Below, piece after piece: positions 25,110 to 38,527 of a stretch of 64,000 nt of DNA. The notes under the pieces were generated by a model. It saw only the letters and a program-made list of their open reading frames with translations. It searched no databases and was not told the DNA's origin. Where the stretch lies: NCBI GenBank assembly GCA_008692225.1, contig VICG01000003.1, positions 2,721,501 through 2,785,500 on the forward strand. Direction: 5' to 3'. Position numbers and translations under genes: made by a program. The DNA is from Monilinia fructicola. Lineage: Eukaryota > Ascomycota > Leotiomycetes > Helotiales > Sclerotiniaceae. Numbering within the stretch: the stretch's first letter is position 1; every line of letters begins with the position of its first letter.

Positions 25110-28100
25110 ATGGATGACTTGTTCGACGTCTTCGACGATAATCCCCAAACGGCTGCTTCGAGCAAGCCAAAAAGAGCAAGGAAAGACAAGAAAGATCGCA
25201 GTAAGAAGAGGAATGCGAATGGAGAGGTGAAGCCAATTGCCGATGCACAAGATGGGGATTCTGAGATGGTTGATGCTGAGGAACCAGCGGTAGAAGCAGA
25301 TGCAGAGGAAGAAGATGTCGACGAAGAGGACGACAGCAAAGAATCAAAAAAAGACGCAAAGCGACGCAGGAAGGAAGCAGAATCTGAACCTGTGGTTACC
25401 GATACTTTTGAGACGGCACAATCGCGAGAATTAGCTGCATCAGCAGGATTGCAAGGTGTGCCAGAAGAAAAGGCATTGGTACTACAGCACAACATCCAAC
25501 ATCAAGTTTCTTTACCTCCCCGATTACGATTATATTCCAATATCACAGCATAAAGCTCCTGCAGAACCTGCTAGAACTTGGCCTTTTGAGTTGGATCCTT
25601 TCCAGAAGGTTGCAATTGCTTCAATTCAGAGAAATGAGAGTGTGTTGGTATCGGCGCATACCAGTGCAGGAAAAACCGTCACAGCAGAATATGCCATTGC
25701 GCAATGTCTCAAAAATAACCAGAGAGTCATTTACACCAGTCCTATCAAGGCTTTGAGTAATCAAAAATATCGAGAGTTCACTGCGGAGTTTGGAGATGTT
25801 GGTTTGATGACTGGAGATGTTACGATTAACCCAACTGCAACTTGTCTGGTTATGACGACGGAAATTTTAAGGTCGATGTTGTACCGTGGTTCAGAGATCA
25901 TGCGTGAAGTCGCTTGGGTTGTCTTTGATGAAATTCATTACATGAGAGATAAGGCCAGAGGTGTGGTTTGGGGAAGAGACTATCATCCTGTTGCCAGACA
26001 AGGTCAGATATGTTTTCTTGTCTGCGACGATTCCTAACGCCATGCAATTCGCCGAATGGATCACAAAGACTCATAACCAACCCTGTCACATTGTTTATAC
26101 CGATTTCAGACCTACTCCCTTGCAACATTATTTCTTCCCAGCCGGTGCAGATGGTATACATTTGATTGTCGATGAGAAGGGAAATTTCAGAGAGGACAAC
26201 TTCTCCAAAGCAATGGCAACAATCGAAGACAAGAAGGGTTCTGATCCAGCTGATATCAATGCAAAGCAAAAGGGACGCGGAAAGGACAAGAAGACCAACA
26301 AGGGTTCCAACAAGGAGGGCTCGGATATCTACAAGATTGTACGGATGATCATGTTGAAGCATTACAATCCTGTCATTGTTTTCAGTTTTAGCAAAAGAGA
26401 GTGTGAGGCATATGCTTTACAAATGAGCTCCATGGCTTTCAATGATCAATCCGAAAAGGACATGGTTTCGAAAGTCTTTGAGAGTGCTATTGAATCTCTT
26501 TCAGAAGAGGACAGAACCTTACCTCAAATTCAACACATCTTGCCATTGTTGAGACGTGGTATTGGTGTTCATCATTCTGGACTTCTCCCCATTCTCAAGG
26601 AAACAATTGAAATCTTGTTCCAGGAGAATCTGATCAAGGTTCTTTTTGCTACAGAGACTTTCTCCATTGGTTTGAACATGCCTGCCAAGACTGTCGTCTT
26701 CACTAGTGTTGAGAAGTTTGATGGTGAGAAGATGAGATACTTGACACCATCTGAATTTGTGCAAATGTCTGGACGTGCTGGCCGTCGTGGTCTTGATGAT
26801 AGAGGTATTGTCATCATGATGATTAATGATAAAATGGAGCCAGAGAGTGCCAAGACTATCGTACGTGGAGAGCAGGATAAACTCAACTCGGCTTTCTACC
26901 TTGGTTATAACATGATTCTCAACTTGATGCGTTTTGGAAGGAATTTCACCCGAATTTATGTTGGAGCACTGTTTTTACCAATTCCAAAACACTTCAAATG
27001 TTACAGGTCTTGAAAAGGAGCTTCAAGATTTGCAGATTGAGAGAGATGGTGTTCAGATCCCAGATGAAGCAACCATCAAGGATTATTATGATCTCCGACA
27101 ACAACTTACTTCATACACCAAGGACATGCGTGATGTAATCAATCACCCCAACTACTGTCTTCAGTTCATGCAACCAGGAAGAGTTGTTCATATCAAACAC
27201 CAAGATCATGACTTTGGTTGGGGAGCGGTTGTCAAGTTTACTCAACGACGACCAGCTAAGGGATCTACAGAAGAATACGCCCCACAAAAATCTTACATCT
27301 TGGATGTGCTTTTGTTGGTTTCTTCGAATAGTACTGTTGGTACACAAACACAAAATGATTTACCATTAGGTATCACCCCACCTGGTGAGGGTGACAGGGG
27401 TAAGATGGAAGTCGTGCCAGTACTCTTATCATGTGTTGAAGCTATTGGTCATGTTCGTATCTTCCTTCCAAAAGACCTTCACCCAGCCAATGAACGGAAC
27501 CAAGTTCGCAAATCTTTAGATGAAGTCAAACGCCGTTTCCCGGATGGCATCGCAGTTCTTGACCCCATTGAGAACATGGGTATCACAGATGATTCCTTTA
27601 AGAGACTCCTTCGCAAGATTGAAGTTCTGGAATCCCGTCTACTCTCCAATCCCCTACACAACTCTCCTCGCCTTCCAGATCTCTATAATCAATATGCCGG
27701 TAAACTCGAAATTACGAAACAAATCAAAGAAAAGCGCAAGGCTATCACCTCGGCTTTAAGCATCATGCAACTTGATGAGCTCAAGTCCCGCAAACGTGTG
27801 CTCCGTCGTCTAGGCTTCATCAATGACCAAGAAGTTGTTGAACTCAAGGCGCGTGTCGCATGTGAAATTTCATCTACAGGTGATGGCCACGAACTTCTAC
27901 TTTCTGAACTCCTCTTCAATGGATACTTTAACGACTTAACACCAGAAATGTGCGCAGCTGTTCTTTCAGTCTTCATCTTTGAGGAGAAGAGTCAATCCCC
28001 TCCACTCAAAGAGGAATTGGCTGCTAAATACAGAGAGATTCAAGCTCAAGCCAGAATCATCGCAAGAGTCACCGCGGAGAGTAAGTTGAAGATGAACGAG

Positions 28101-28437
28101 GAAGAATACGTGATGAGTTTCAAGTGGCAACTTATGGAAGTTGTTTATGTTTGGGCACAGGGAAAGAGTTTTGCGGATATTTGGTAAGCTTTTCCGTCTC
28201 CTCTTTTTACATTGAGTTTCTTTTATATATGATGGTACTCTCACGCACTACCATAGTAAAATGACCGAAGTATACGAAGGATCTCTCATTCGTCTTTTCC
28301 GTCGTCTCGAAGAACTTCTTAGGCAAATGGCTCAAGCAGGAAAAGTCATGGGCTCCGATGAGGTATCGAATAAGTTCGAAGAATCTCTTAAGAAAATCAG
28401 GAGGGATATTGTTGCAGCGCAAAGTTTGTATTTGTAA
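25110..28437 (+). CDS. MTR4: ATP-dependent RNA helicase Mtr4/Dob1 (frame interrupted)
   Basis: Exons 25110-28183 and 28257-28437 (73-nt intron splitting the Cys codon of FADICKM). Mtr4 is the Ski2-like helicase of the TRAMP complex that feeds RNA to the nuclear exosome. The N-terminal 100 residues are acidic/basic low complexity. Motif I is SAHTSAGKT, motif II DEIH, motif III LSATIPN, and motif [10 protein letters not shown]; the beta-barrel 'arch' and the C-terminal DSHCT domain follow to LVLDxY-like and [20 protein letters not shown]. As given, the frame shifts by +1 three times, each at a run of four: CCCC 25518-25521, GGGG 25970-25973 and TTTT 26932-26935. Ignoring one base at each gives exactly 1083 aa (yeast 1073) with no stop. 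Sequence error is more likely than a dead gene, as MTR4 is essential. Confidence 0.93.
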
Positions 28438-29188
28438 ATTCGTAACACTTTTGGCACAATTGTGTTGGTGGTGGTGATGGTGGTGATGGTGGTCTACCAT
28501 CTCAAATATCTCCATTCTCGCATCGATACCCAAGATTCAAGATTTTAGTTTGACAGTCGAGATACTCGTACATTAATTTGGTCATGGAGGAGGGGTGGTT
28601 CCCCTTTCTCTCTTCTTTATTTCTGGTTCCTTTTCTCATCGCAATGGAGTATGGATTTTTAAAATGCATATACGGTTGGTGAATGGAGTTTTATTGAATA
28701 TTAGCCGTTAGTTGGTAGTCGTTAGTCGGTGGTCGTGAGTTTTCAGGTAGATATGGATACATCTTTTCGTTTATGCTTTTTGAGATGAATGATGAATTAT
28801 GAGAGGAGAGAGGAGAGAGGAGAGATGAGGGATGAGATGGAAATGCGTAGCGTAGCTTTGATCTTGATTGATTGATTGATTGATTAGGAATCACATTCTC
28901 TATTCCACGGATATTGGATTCATATCATACCACTCACTACATTATCTTTTTATATCATCCTCTCCCAGAACTACCCCCGACTCTACAAATTCCATCCCAT
29001 CCTCTTATAAGCAAAGGGAAAATCCATCCATGGATACCTAGTACGTACTTGGTAGAAGATAATATCTATAGAGGTGCTAAAATCCTCGAGCATATAAGGC
29101 CCCCCCGGGTTCATTGGGATCTCTCATGTATGTGGGCGATTTATTATTTATATCTCTCTCTCTCCTTTCTGTACTCGAGTTAGATATT

Positions 29189-30155
29189 AAGTCGCCTTGG
29201 GCACTCTACTTCCCCCCCCCCATTTGACTAGCATCTCACACTAAAAATACTCTTTCCAACGTATTAATAACTCGATATATAATTAATACAATCGAATTAA
29301 AAATATAAAGAGCGATTTAATATATATATATAATAAATAGATGCGAAAAGTTTTAAGTATTTTTTTAGAATTTTTTATAAGGAATAATAAAAGATTAATA
29401 ATATAAGATGAAAATTCTAGTTTTTTGATTTATATATAAATTTTATATAAAATCAAAACTCTTGAAAAGAAGGAAATTATATTTATTTGATTAAAGTAGT
29501 TGAGAATAATCTATAACTTTTTTATAGAATCTAAACCTTGATTTTTATTAGATAGATTAGTTTAATAATATATTACTATTTATTAATTTTATATTGTTAA
29601 ATATAATATAAGTAGCTAATCTACTATATATCGATTAATAGATCTTATAAAAATATATAGATTAATTTATTTATTTTTATTAAAAGACTATAGATGTTTT
29701 TTAAAGTTTTAATTTTATATATAATATCTATATAAATCTAAGATTAAAAATTTTAATTTTTTCTAGTTCATAGAAAATACAGATTATAGTAAAGCTAATC
29801 TTTATTAAAATTAATTAATATTTTCTATTTTATAGCTATATTACCTTAGTCGCTTTTACTAATAATATTAGCAACGTTAATAACTTTGCTTTTATTAATA
29901 CATTAAGACTATTAGCTTCGTTATCGCTAACTCCTTTCGTAACGACTATTATACTAATTCTATATTATTCTTTATAGAAAGAATAGAAAAATATAAAAAT
30001 TCTCAAAATCTATTAATAGTTATATATAAAAGCTTTAGTTAAAAATTTAAAAACATATTACTTTTTATAAAGTTATTAATATATTAAAATAGTCGTTTTT
30101 AATATAAAATACTAATTAAATATAAAAGGGTAGCGAAAGATAAAGTAGATAACTT
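29189..30155. mobile_element. decayed inverted-repeat element, family A (copy 2)
   Basis: The left end AAGTCGCC is followed by CTACTTC, a C run and CATTTGACTAGCAT, matching the end of the better copy at 31623-32480. The right end near 30105-30155 (ATACTAATTAAATATAAAAG...GATAACTT) matches the other end after C-to-T and G-to-A changes. No coding capacity and no clear target duplication. Interpreted as a RIP-mutated non-autonomous copy. Confidence 0.65.
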
Positions 30156-30500
30156 AATCTTTAAATATCTCTTTTATAAAAATATAAGTTTATTAATATC
30201 GTTTACGTTTAATATTAATAAAAATACTATCTATTTATCGAATGGTTATCTTTTTTTAGAATTTGAAAGAAGTTTTTTTATTCTATATAATAATTAAATA
30301 TATATTCTTTAAATTTTTATTAATATTAATATTTATAAATTTTTATAAGTATTTTATATAATAATATCCTTAAAATCACTTAAGATTTATAATATATAAT
30401 ACGTAAATCTTAAATTATAAATTATAAATTATAAACTTTATAAACTTTATAAACTTTATAAGCTTTTTATTAATTAATTTTATTTATTAATATAATAATC

Positions 30501-31019
30501 GTTATTACGATTATATACTAGAGCGAATTAATATAGATTAATTAGCTAAAATTAGAAAGTTTTAAAAAGAAGCTTTAAAAGATCTCTTTTATATATAATA
30601 TCGCTTAGTTTAAGGCTAGCTTAAACTAAGATAAGCGTAATAAGATATTATATACCTAAGATACGTAATATTAATTTATAACGATCTATATTTTCTATTA
30701 ATCAATATTTAATTCTTTTAAGATATAAATTCTAATATTTATTAAATTTAATATAACTCTATAAGTATAATAATAGTATTAATTTACTTATTTTATATAC
30801 TAGAGTAAATCTAAATATATATTTTCTCTATCTTTATATACTTTATTTTACTATTATTCTTTTAAAAGTAATTTTAATAATATAAACTTCCTATAGTAAT
30901 TATTAAAATAATCAATTATATAATACTTATAAACTATATAAACTTCTCTTAACGTTTAATTAAATAGTTAAAAGTTTTAAATTTACTTAAACTTCTTTTA
31001 AAATTAATTAGGCCGAGTA
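30501..31019. repeat. composite repeat C (copy 1), RIP-like
   Basis: Starts TTACGATTATATACTAGAGC and ends in GGCCGAGTA. Start, a central hairpin and the end all match 60331-60719. The hairpin at about 30606-30632 is near-palindromic (TTAGTTTAAG ... CTTAAACTAA). AT-saturated, non-coding. Confidence 0.65.
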
Positions 31020-31622
31020 TTATATTTTCTTTTATCGTCTAGATATTTTCGCTAGAATATAGGTTATCAAAGTATATTATAATTACTTAATATCTATTAA
31101 TCATATAATATAGATCGATTAATTAGTTGATTAATCGAATAGACGATTAAAGCGAATTGGTTCGTTGGTTCGTGGAAAGATGTATAAGTGTATACCTAGG
31201 TAAATGTGTGAGTGTATGAATATGTAAGTGTAGAAGTGTACAAATATGTAAAGAAATAAATGCGTTTGGGGTTTTATATATTGATTAGAAGGATGGGTGA
31301 TTGGAAGGTGAATGGATGGTGTTTATCTATAAGGTATATATATATATATATAGGTAAATGTATATGTTGTATTTTCTTTTTCGCTTTCATGGATTGGGGG
31401 AGGAGGAGGAAGAGGGAAGAAGGAAGAAGCGGGAAGGTGAATAGATGGATGCATTTGCATTCGAAATTCAATGGTTGGGAGGTGAGAGGTGCGCTTAAGT
31501 TTAAGTTTGAAAGGAGGGGGAAGGTAAAGGGGAAGAGAAGGGAAGTGTGGGGGAGGTAAATGATGAAGGAGGAGGGGTGGTGGATTGGAGAGATGGCTTT
31601 TGTAGGGAGTTGATGGTTGATG

Positions 31623-32480
31623 AGTCGCCTATCCTACTTCTCGCCACCCCCCCCCATTTGGCCAGCATTTTACACCAAAAAACGGCCATTATAATAACTC
31701 TACAAAAAATGAATATATATCTTTTAAATTTTAACTAAAGCTTTCTATATATAGTTATTAATAGATTTTAAAAATCTCAAATTTTTGCGATTTTTTATAT
31801 AAAAAGTAATAAAAGATTATAGAAAATCAAAATTTTCGGTTTTGGATTTGTATGAAATCACATACAAAATTGAAACTTTGAAATAAATATTTATAATTTC
31901 TGAACAAAAATAACTAAAAATAATCTATAGGTTTTTTTAAAAATTCATTAATCAATATATAATGAATACACTATTTAAAATATATATAATAATATAAAAT
32001 TATTAAGTAAATTGAAATTAGAATTTTTTAACTTAAAATTTTATTATTAAAATCTAAGAATCTATATTAAATATTTATTATAAATAATAATATATTATTT
32101 AAATAATAAATTTAATTTAAATTAGCTTTAAGATTCTTTAATTTTTTAAACTATTTTTAAACTATTTTTAAACTATTTTTAACTATTTTTATTAAATAAA
32201 TATAACTTTTTTTTTAAAGATTTTCATTTTATATAAGATTTATATACAAATCGAAAATTGAAATTTTAAATTTTTATAATCTTTTATTACTCTTTATAAA
32301 AAAATCGCAAAAATTTAAGATTTTCAGAATTTATTAATAATTATATATAAAAGCTTTAGTTAAAATTTAAAAGATATATATTCATTTTTCTTAGAGTTAT
32401 AAATATATTAAAATAGCTGTTTTTGGTATGAAATGCTGGCCAAATGGGGGGGGGGTGGCGAGAAGTAGGGTAGGCGACTT
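31623..32480. mobile_element. non-autonomous element with long TIRs, family A (copy 1)
   Basis: 858 bp. The left end reads AGTCGCCTATCCTACTTCTC then GCC, a run of nine C and ATTTGGCCAGCATTT; the right end is its inverse (CAAATG, a G run, GGCGAGAAGTAGGGTAGGCGACTT). The inverted similarity runs inward for roughly 200 bp, with AT-rich decay. It is flanked by a perfect 8-bp direct repeat GGTTGATG at 31615-31622 and 32481-32488. Eight-bp duplications are typical of hAT-type transposons; assignment beyond that is inference. No coding frame inside. Confidence 0.8.
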
Positions 32481-32734
32481 GGTTGATGTTTGGAGATTGT
32501 TAGGAAGTAATTATATTATTTTCTTTTAATACTCAAGTATTTCTTACAATCCAAGATTAATATTATGTTATATATATATATATATACAAATAAGCAATAC
32601 ACGGAAAACTACTAAACTATTCAAATAATTATTCATTATATCATATCTTATATCTTATATAAGATCGCGATCTATAGAAATGTATCGTTTCCTCATCGTA
32701 GATGGGAGATGGGATGCATGCGGTGATGTTGTGT

Positions 32735-32818
32735 AAGTGTAAGTGTAACGGTAACGGTAACGGTAACAGTAGCAGTAGCAATGACGGTAACGGTAATGGT
32801 AATGGTAACGGTGATATG
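32735..32818. repeat. GGTAAC/GGTAAT hexamer array
   Basis: Degenerate hexanucleotide tandem array (GTAAGT, GGTAAC, AGTAGC, GGTAAT). The same hexamer family encodes the Gly-Asn run of the DENN gene at 38894-38943. Confidence 0.85.
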
Positions 32819-32990
32819 GTACTACGAAGATGATGGAAAGATGAGATTTGTGTATGTGTTGTATATGTGTGTATCTTGTAGAACTCTGTATGTTTACTAT
32901 AAATTAGATTTTGAAAAAGGGATAGATGGGGTGGAAGTATAGATAAGTAGAATAGGTAATCTTCCGTGGTTTTTATAGAATACTTAAGCG

Positions 32991-33682
32991 GGTTTTAAAA
33001 GAGGTATAAAGAAATAGAAAACTTCTAATTATTTAATAAAACATTAAGAAATAGCTATAATCTATATTTGATATTGAATTTTTTAATTATAGAAATTAAT
33101 ATTAAAAGAATATTAAGATTATAAAGTTAGTAATATTATTTTAAAAACTCTAGTCATTTATTAATAATTTAATTTAAATCTTAATATTTAGATTTTAAGA
33201 AATAAAATCATAGAGAAATAATAAAAGGTTTAAACTTTATTTAATATTTTTCTAATTTATTAATATATACTAATAATAAAAAAGAAAAAGAATATACTTT
33301 TATATTTAAAATAAGCGAATTTATTTTATTTAAATTTATAAATTATAAATTATTTTATATCTTTAAGTCTATTTCTATATATTTTAAATATTAATAAAGA
33401 TATTTAAATTTTAAAATATAATATATAAAATTTAACTCTTCTTTTATTCTTAAATAAAACTTTATAAATTTAATTATAATAATTATTAAGTTATTTATTA
33501 TTAATATAAGTTTCTTTTTTTATATTTTTTTTTATTAATTTTATAATTAAAATATTTTATAATAAATATAAATATTTTAAATCTATATTATTTATAGATT
33601 ATAGCTTTTTATTAAGGTTTTTATTAAAGAATTATAAGTTCTTTTTTATTTATTTATACCTCTTTTAAAACCCGCTTAAGTA
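32991..33682. mobile_element. inverted-repeat element, family B (copy 2)
   Basis: 692 bp with matching inverted ends: left TACTTAAGCGGGTTTTAAAA, right TTTTAAAACCCGCTTAAGTA; the inverted similarity goes on inward (GAGGTATAAA...). Both ends equal those of copy 1 at 46335-47142 after CGG-to-TAA changes, in line with RIP. No coding capacity. Confidence 0.75.
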
Positions 33683-34309
33683 TAATAGAAATTAAAAAAA
33701 GTTAAGGGATAATTATAAATTATAGGAAAGGGAATAAATAACTAGAGTTTATAAAAGATAGAGTATAATAACACGTTTCTTTTTCTTTTAGGCGAAGATA
33801 TATATATATATATATATACTTACTTAAGTATATATATCACCGTACTAAGTAAACATATAAGTATATTCACTTTCGCAAATCCCATCCCCTCTTAACCCAT
33901 TCTACTCTAACCCTTTAATACTCGTATAATACCCCTGAATTAAGCTAGATTATGAACTTGCATTACGAGATTAGGTAGCATAAAATAATACCAAGCGACC
34001 TAGAGCAAGAAAACCAATAATATCCATACCCTTTATGCACTTTATACACTTTACACACTTTACACCTCCACTCCACTCCACTCCATTCCATTCCATTCCC
34101 CTATTACCATCCAAAATCCAAACTAGAATCGAGATCTAGACCGGGCGATATGTGCTGCGGCGAAAGAGGAACTGGGAGATGAGATTTGCCGGCTCACCAC
34201 ATGTTGATATGTTGATGGGGGTTTTTATATTGGTTTCATGTCGGTAATTGGTTGATGGGGGGAGTTTTGTGAAAGGGGGGGAGGGGGGAGGGGGATTGGA
34301 TGATGAGTT

Positions 34310-34450
34310 ATGGGATGGGATGGGATGGGACAGGACAGGAAAGGACAGGACAGGATAGGATAGGTAGGTTTAATTGGATGATGGATGTAGGGATTGGGAT
34401 TGGGATGTTTGGATGGGTAGGTAGGTAGGTAGGTAGGTAGGTAGGTAAGT
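34310..34450. repeat. GGGAT / GGACA / GGTA microsatellites
   Basis: Consecutive simple repeats (GGGAT, GGACA, GGTA units) read directly. Confidence 0.85.
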
Positions 34451-36079
34451 AGGTAGATGTATATCTAAATATGATATATATATAGAGAGAGAAAGGTCTC
34501 CGATATTCACAAAAACAATAAACACCCACTTACCCATACAAACAAAGACCGAATCGTTCCCGATAAAACATCACCCAACACCACACCACACCAAGAAACA
34601 AATGCGTCCATCTACTGAGCCGTCAAGATGGAAACCTCCCTCGTGTGTCTATGTATTTATATCCACGCGTGAGAACCTACCTACCCACCTCCCTACCCAG
34701 CCCGCATGCCCGCATTCATTCCATTCCCGCTCTTGTGCGACCTCAAGAGCCGGGCGCTCTAGATGTTGACGTTGAAAATTAGGGTGCAGGGTAGGCAGGC
34801 TGCTTGCTGGGCGGAATCAGGTGAGGGAGAGGGTGGTGGATTGTTTGGATGGGTGGTTGGGTTATGGAATGTGATGTTTGGTTTGCTGCGTGTTCTGTGG
34901 TTTTATGCGGTTGGAGATTGCGGGTGGGTTGGGTGATTGGATGGTTGGGTGGGCGGATGGATGGATGTTATGTAAGGCTAATATAATAGGGATTGAGTTG
35001 CATTTGATGGGTGTGGGCGTGCCCTTCCGTATGGTATGGTAAGGTATGGTATGGTATGTATCTATCGTACAGTAGTAGTATGTATGCTGGGTAGTTCAAG
35101 GTTGGAGGGAGTTGGAATTAATGGTTGTGGAATGTTCGGGTTGGTTATCTTGGGAGGGTGATGATGAGGGCGAGGGTGAGGTCCCTTTATATTTGAGAGG
35201 TGAAGGGGTGGAAGAAGGGTGAGGTTATTGAATGGATGGATGGATTGGTGTATGAATGGATGGACGAGTAGACAAATGAGTAGATGAGAATCGATAGATG
35301 GATGTTTGTAAATACATTGCACCTAGGTAAGTGCTGATTGAGTAGTATGACTGATGAGGTTAGCATAAAAGTATTGATAGAATTAAATATTGGAGGGATA
35401 TGTTGGTTGGTATATATTCGAGTAAAGCATTGGAAATTCCAAAGCTAATTATACAGTAGAATCAAGTACAGTCCAATGTCGAGTATCGAGTATCGAGTAG
35501 TGAGTAAAGAAAAACAAAACCATAACGATAATATCATTGTAGGATATCAAACATACACCATCGTCAACTTCACCATCATCACCATCATCATCACCATCAT
35601 CATCATCACATGATATAAGATGAAGAACAACCTTCCACTCCACTCCATACTCCATGCTACCTCGTAATCATATGACAACCCAAATGAGGGACCGCACCCA
35701 AACTACTCCATCCCCATTTCTACAATAGTCCTTAGTCAAAGCTGTTCCTGGCCTAGGAGATTAATAAAACGTGTCTACTAAAGAAGATTTATTGTGTTTC
35801 GGTCGTAAAGTTGTATTAGTGTACATCTTAGAGGAAGATCGACCATGTACTATTTAGGAATAGGTGCTAGGCCCATGATGACTTTATTTGATTGATTATT
35901 TGATTGATCCCTTCTCTGAATCATCGGATCCTGTTACCTGTAAGCTTGGATGACCCTTCCCTGCTGGCTTGGACAAATGATGTTCGATGGGATGGGGAAC
36001 GCGAGTACGATTGTGTGGGATGGATGGATGGATGGGTTGAGGGTTGCTTGGGTTGATGAATGGATGAGGACGATGTGAA

Positions 36080-36310
36080 ATGAATGAGGTTATGGATTTG
36101 GATTTGGATGGGGATGTGGATGAGGATGTGGATGTGTGGTGTGGTGTGGTGTGGTGTGGTGTGGTGGATGTGGATATGGATATGGATATGGATATGGATA
36201 CAGTATGGATGGATATAGATATGGATATGGATATGGATACGGACGGATATGGATATGAATATGGATGAATATGGATGAATATGGCCCCGGGGATGTGAAT
36301 ATGGATATGA
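36080..36310. repeat. GGATAT/GGATGT and GTGTG microsatellite block
   Basis: Alternating GGATGT, GTGTG (36138-36168) and GGATAT units. The open frame it makes on the minus strand (Ser/Ile/His repeats) is not a gene. Confidence 0.9.
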
Positions 36311-36430
36311 ATATACATGGATATTGTAAAAGGGGAGAAAAAGAGGAGAGAAGACGACATCAAGTTGAAATTGATGATTATGAAAGAGATATTAGGGTCC
36401 ACGGGTATTTTAGTATATTTTATTTATGAA

Positions 36431-36433
<3 letters not shown>

Positions 36434-36468
<35 letters not shown>
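36434..36468. repeat. (AT)n run
   Basis: Pure alternating A/T of about 35 nt. Confidence 0.9.
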
Positions 36469-36472
<4 letters not shown>

Positions 36473-36794
36473 ATAAACTTTGAATTCGGATCTTTCTTTT
36501 CTTGCCTAGATAGCTGGAGGCTTTTAATGTTTTCTTTTTTTGTCATTTATTTTCATCTAATGTTGTAAATCCAATTGCTTTTTATTTGGTTTCCCTGGGG
36601 AAGATCATTTATCATTTACGAGGGTAACGATAAGGAAAATAGTGGTAATGGGATTGTTTTGATTGAGAGGAGGAGGAGGAGGAGAGGAAGAGGAGGAGGA
36701 TGATGGGAATGAGGATGTGAGGGGAGAGAGATGAGATGAGATGAGATGAGATGAGATGGAAGGTGAATCTAGGGAAAAGAGAGATTAAAAACAA

Positions 36795-37260
36795 AATGCA
36801 TATTCATTCATCTATTATTTAAAAAGTTAAAATTCATTTATTATATTAATGCATTTCGAAATATTTCTCTAAATCTTAATTGTTAATTACTATCTAATAC
36901 TTATTATAAACTATAAAGTATATAAATAATATTTATATTATATTTTATATATAATAAACGCTTAAATAAATCATTAAATTATTAAATTTTATTCTCTTTT
37001 TCTAGTATATATAATATAAATAATTTATTATAAATAATCTATTATTTATTATATAATTAAACATTATTTACTTACTTATTAATATATAATATTTAAAAGA
37101 TTTATATTTATATTTATATATATTTGATTATATTACTAAAAAGAAGAATAATTTACCTAATTCGATATAATCCGGTATAATATAATTCAATTCAAGTTTT
37201 AAAAAATTCCTTCTCTTCTTCTAGATTATATTAATAATTATACTTCTTCTAATTGATTCA
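36795..37260. repeat. AT-saturated (RIP-like) block
   Basis: About 460 bp of nearly pure A/T between GC-normal flanks. No inverted ends recognised. Confidence 0.65.
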
Positions 37261-37589
37261 TTATAAACTCACTTCTATCATTAAAAGGTTATCAATTCAT
37301 TCATTAATCATTAATCATCATCAAATTCATATAATCATCATCACAACCATTATCACAATCATCATCACAATCATAATCACAATCATAATCTTTTAATCTC
37401 TCTCAATCAAGCTGGAGGTCTTTCAATCAACCTCTCAACCTCAATACTATACAATACAATACAATACTATACTATACCATACCATACCATACCACACCAT
37501 ACTTACCATATCATTCATTTACACATATTCAATTTGAATTCAAACATATAATCCAACTCAATTCAATCCATACCAATCCATCTCAACTT

Positions 37590-37790
37590 GGAATCCAACA
37601 TCATCCAATCATCCAATCATTCAACCATCCAATCACTCACTCACTCACTCACTTACTACTCACTCACTCACTCACTCACTCCCTCACTCCCTCCCTCCCT
37701 CCCTCCCTCCCTCCCTCCCTCACTCACTCACTCACTCATTCAATCAATTCAATCATTCAATCATATCAATCATATCAATCAATCATATCT
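37590..37790. repeat. CATCCAAT / CTCA / CTCC microsatellite block
   Basis: Adjacent simple repeats: TCCAATCAT, CTCA, then CTCC runs (37681-37720), CTCA, and ATCAATC. Confidence 0.9.
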
Positions 37791-38527
37791 ACTCGTATCT
37801 ATATCTCCCTCCTTTGAAAAATAAACAGAATTTCCTTGTCTTTCTTCCCCCCCCTCCCCCTTCTTTAATCTTCCCTTTACCCTTTTCCCATTCCCCGTTT
37901 CCCTTTTCCCATTCTCCCGAGGTTCAACTTGTACCAAATCTTCAACACTGACTTATTGATTGATTGATTTGATTATTGATTTAATTGATTTCATTAAAAC
38001 AACAAGTGGAGCGCAGCAAAGCAGCGCAAGGGGAAGGAAAGTCCTTCCTTCAAAGCTTTCATCGTCCACCGTATTCCAAAGGGTCTGATCTGCAAATCTT
38101 CTCTTCTAGCATCAACCTTGAGTTCCATTCCTTCACAGCCTCTCAGATAGGCCAACAAGTATCAAATCGGGAGAGAAAAAAGAGCTCACGGTTTATTACA
38201 AAGTTGGGGTAAAGCGTACAAGTACCAACTGTGTCCCCGAGGATTTGCAGGATTTACAAAGGCCAATTTGGGATTCTTCCTTTCATCACACGAATAATTT
38301 AATCATTCATCCGGCCATCGCTACCTCGCGCCTCTCCAGCCTCCAGCCTCCAGTCTAATTAACTTTCTCCTGAAGTTCGCGGTAATAGCGTCCACAACAT
38401 ACTCGCAGATTCGATGTCATATTGAAAGGGCTTTCACTTATCCATCACCCGGCACATCTGCCACACACAATCATTCAATTCACAAGAACTCCAGAACATT
38501 TACTTCCCAATTCAATCTTCATTCGCC

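Larger units (their letters stand above)
28438..38527. other. 10 kb repeat-rich region without a supported gene
   Basis: Alternates AT-saturated blocks (29.2-31.1, 31.7-32.4, 33.0-33.7, 36.8-37.3 kb) with microsatellite-rich stretches. The elements recognised are listed separately. Open frames here translate to simple repeats (Pro/Ile/Ser/His or Asp/Met runs) and are not genes. The last 550 bases, without strong repeats, are the likely promoter and 5' leader of the DENN gene. Confidence 0.6.

Noticed and set aside
35896..36402. 168-aa minus-strand open frame
   Set aside because: It is a translation of GGATAT/GTGTG microsatellites (Ser/Ile/His/Pro repeats), not a gene.
37588..37824. Ser/Leu/Thr-rich plus-strand frame
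   Set aside because: Translation of CTCA/CTCC simple repeats.
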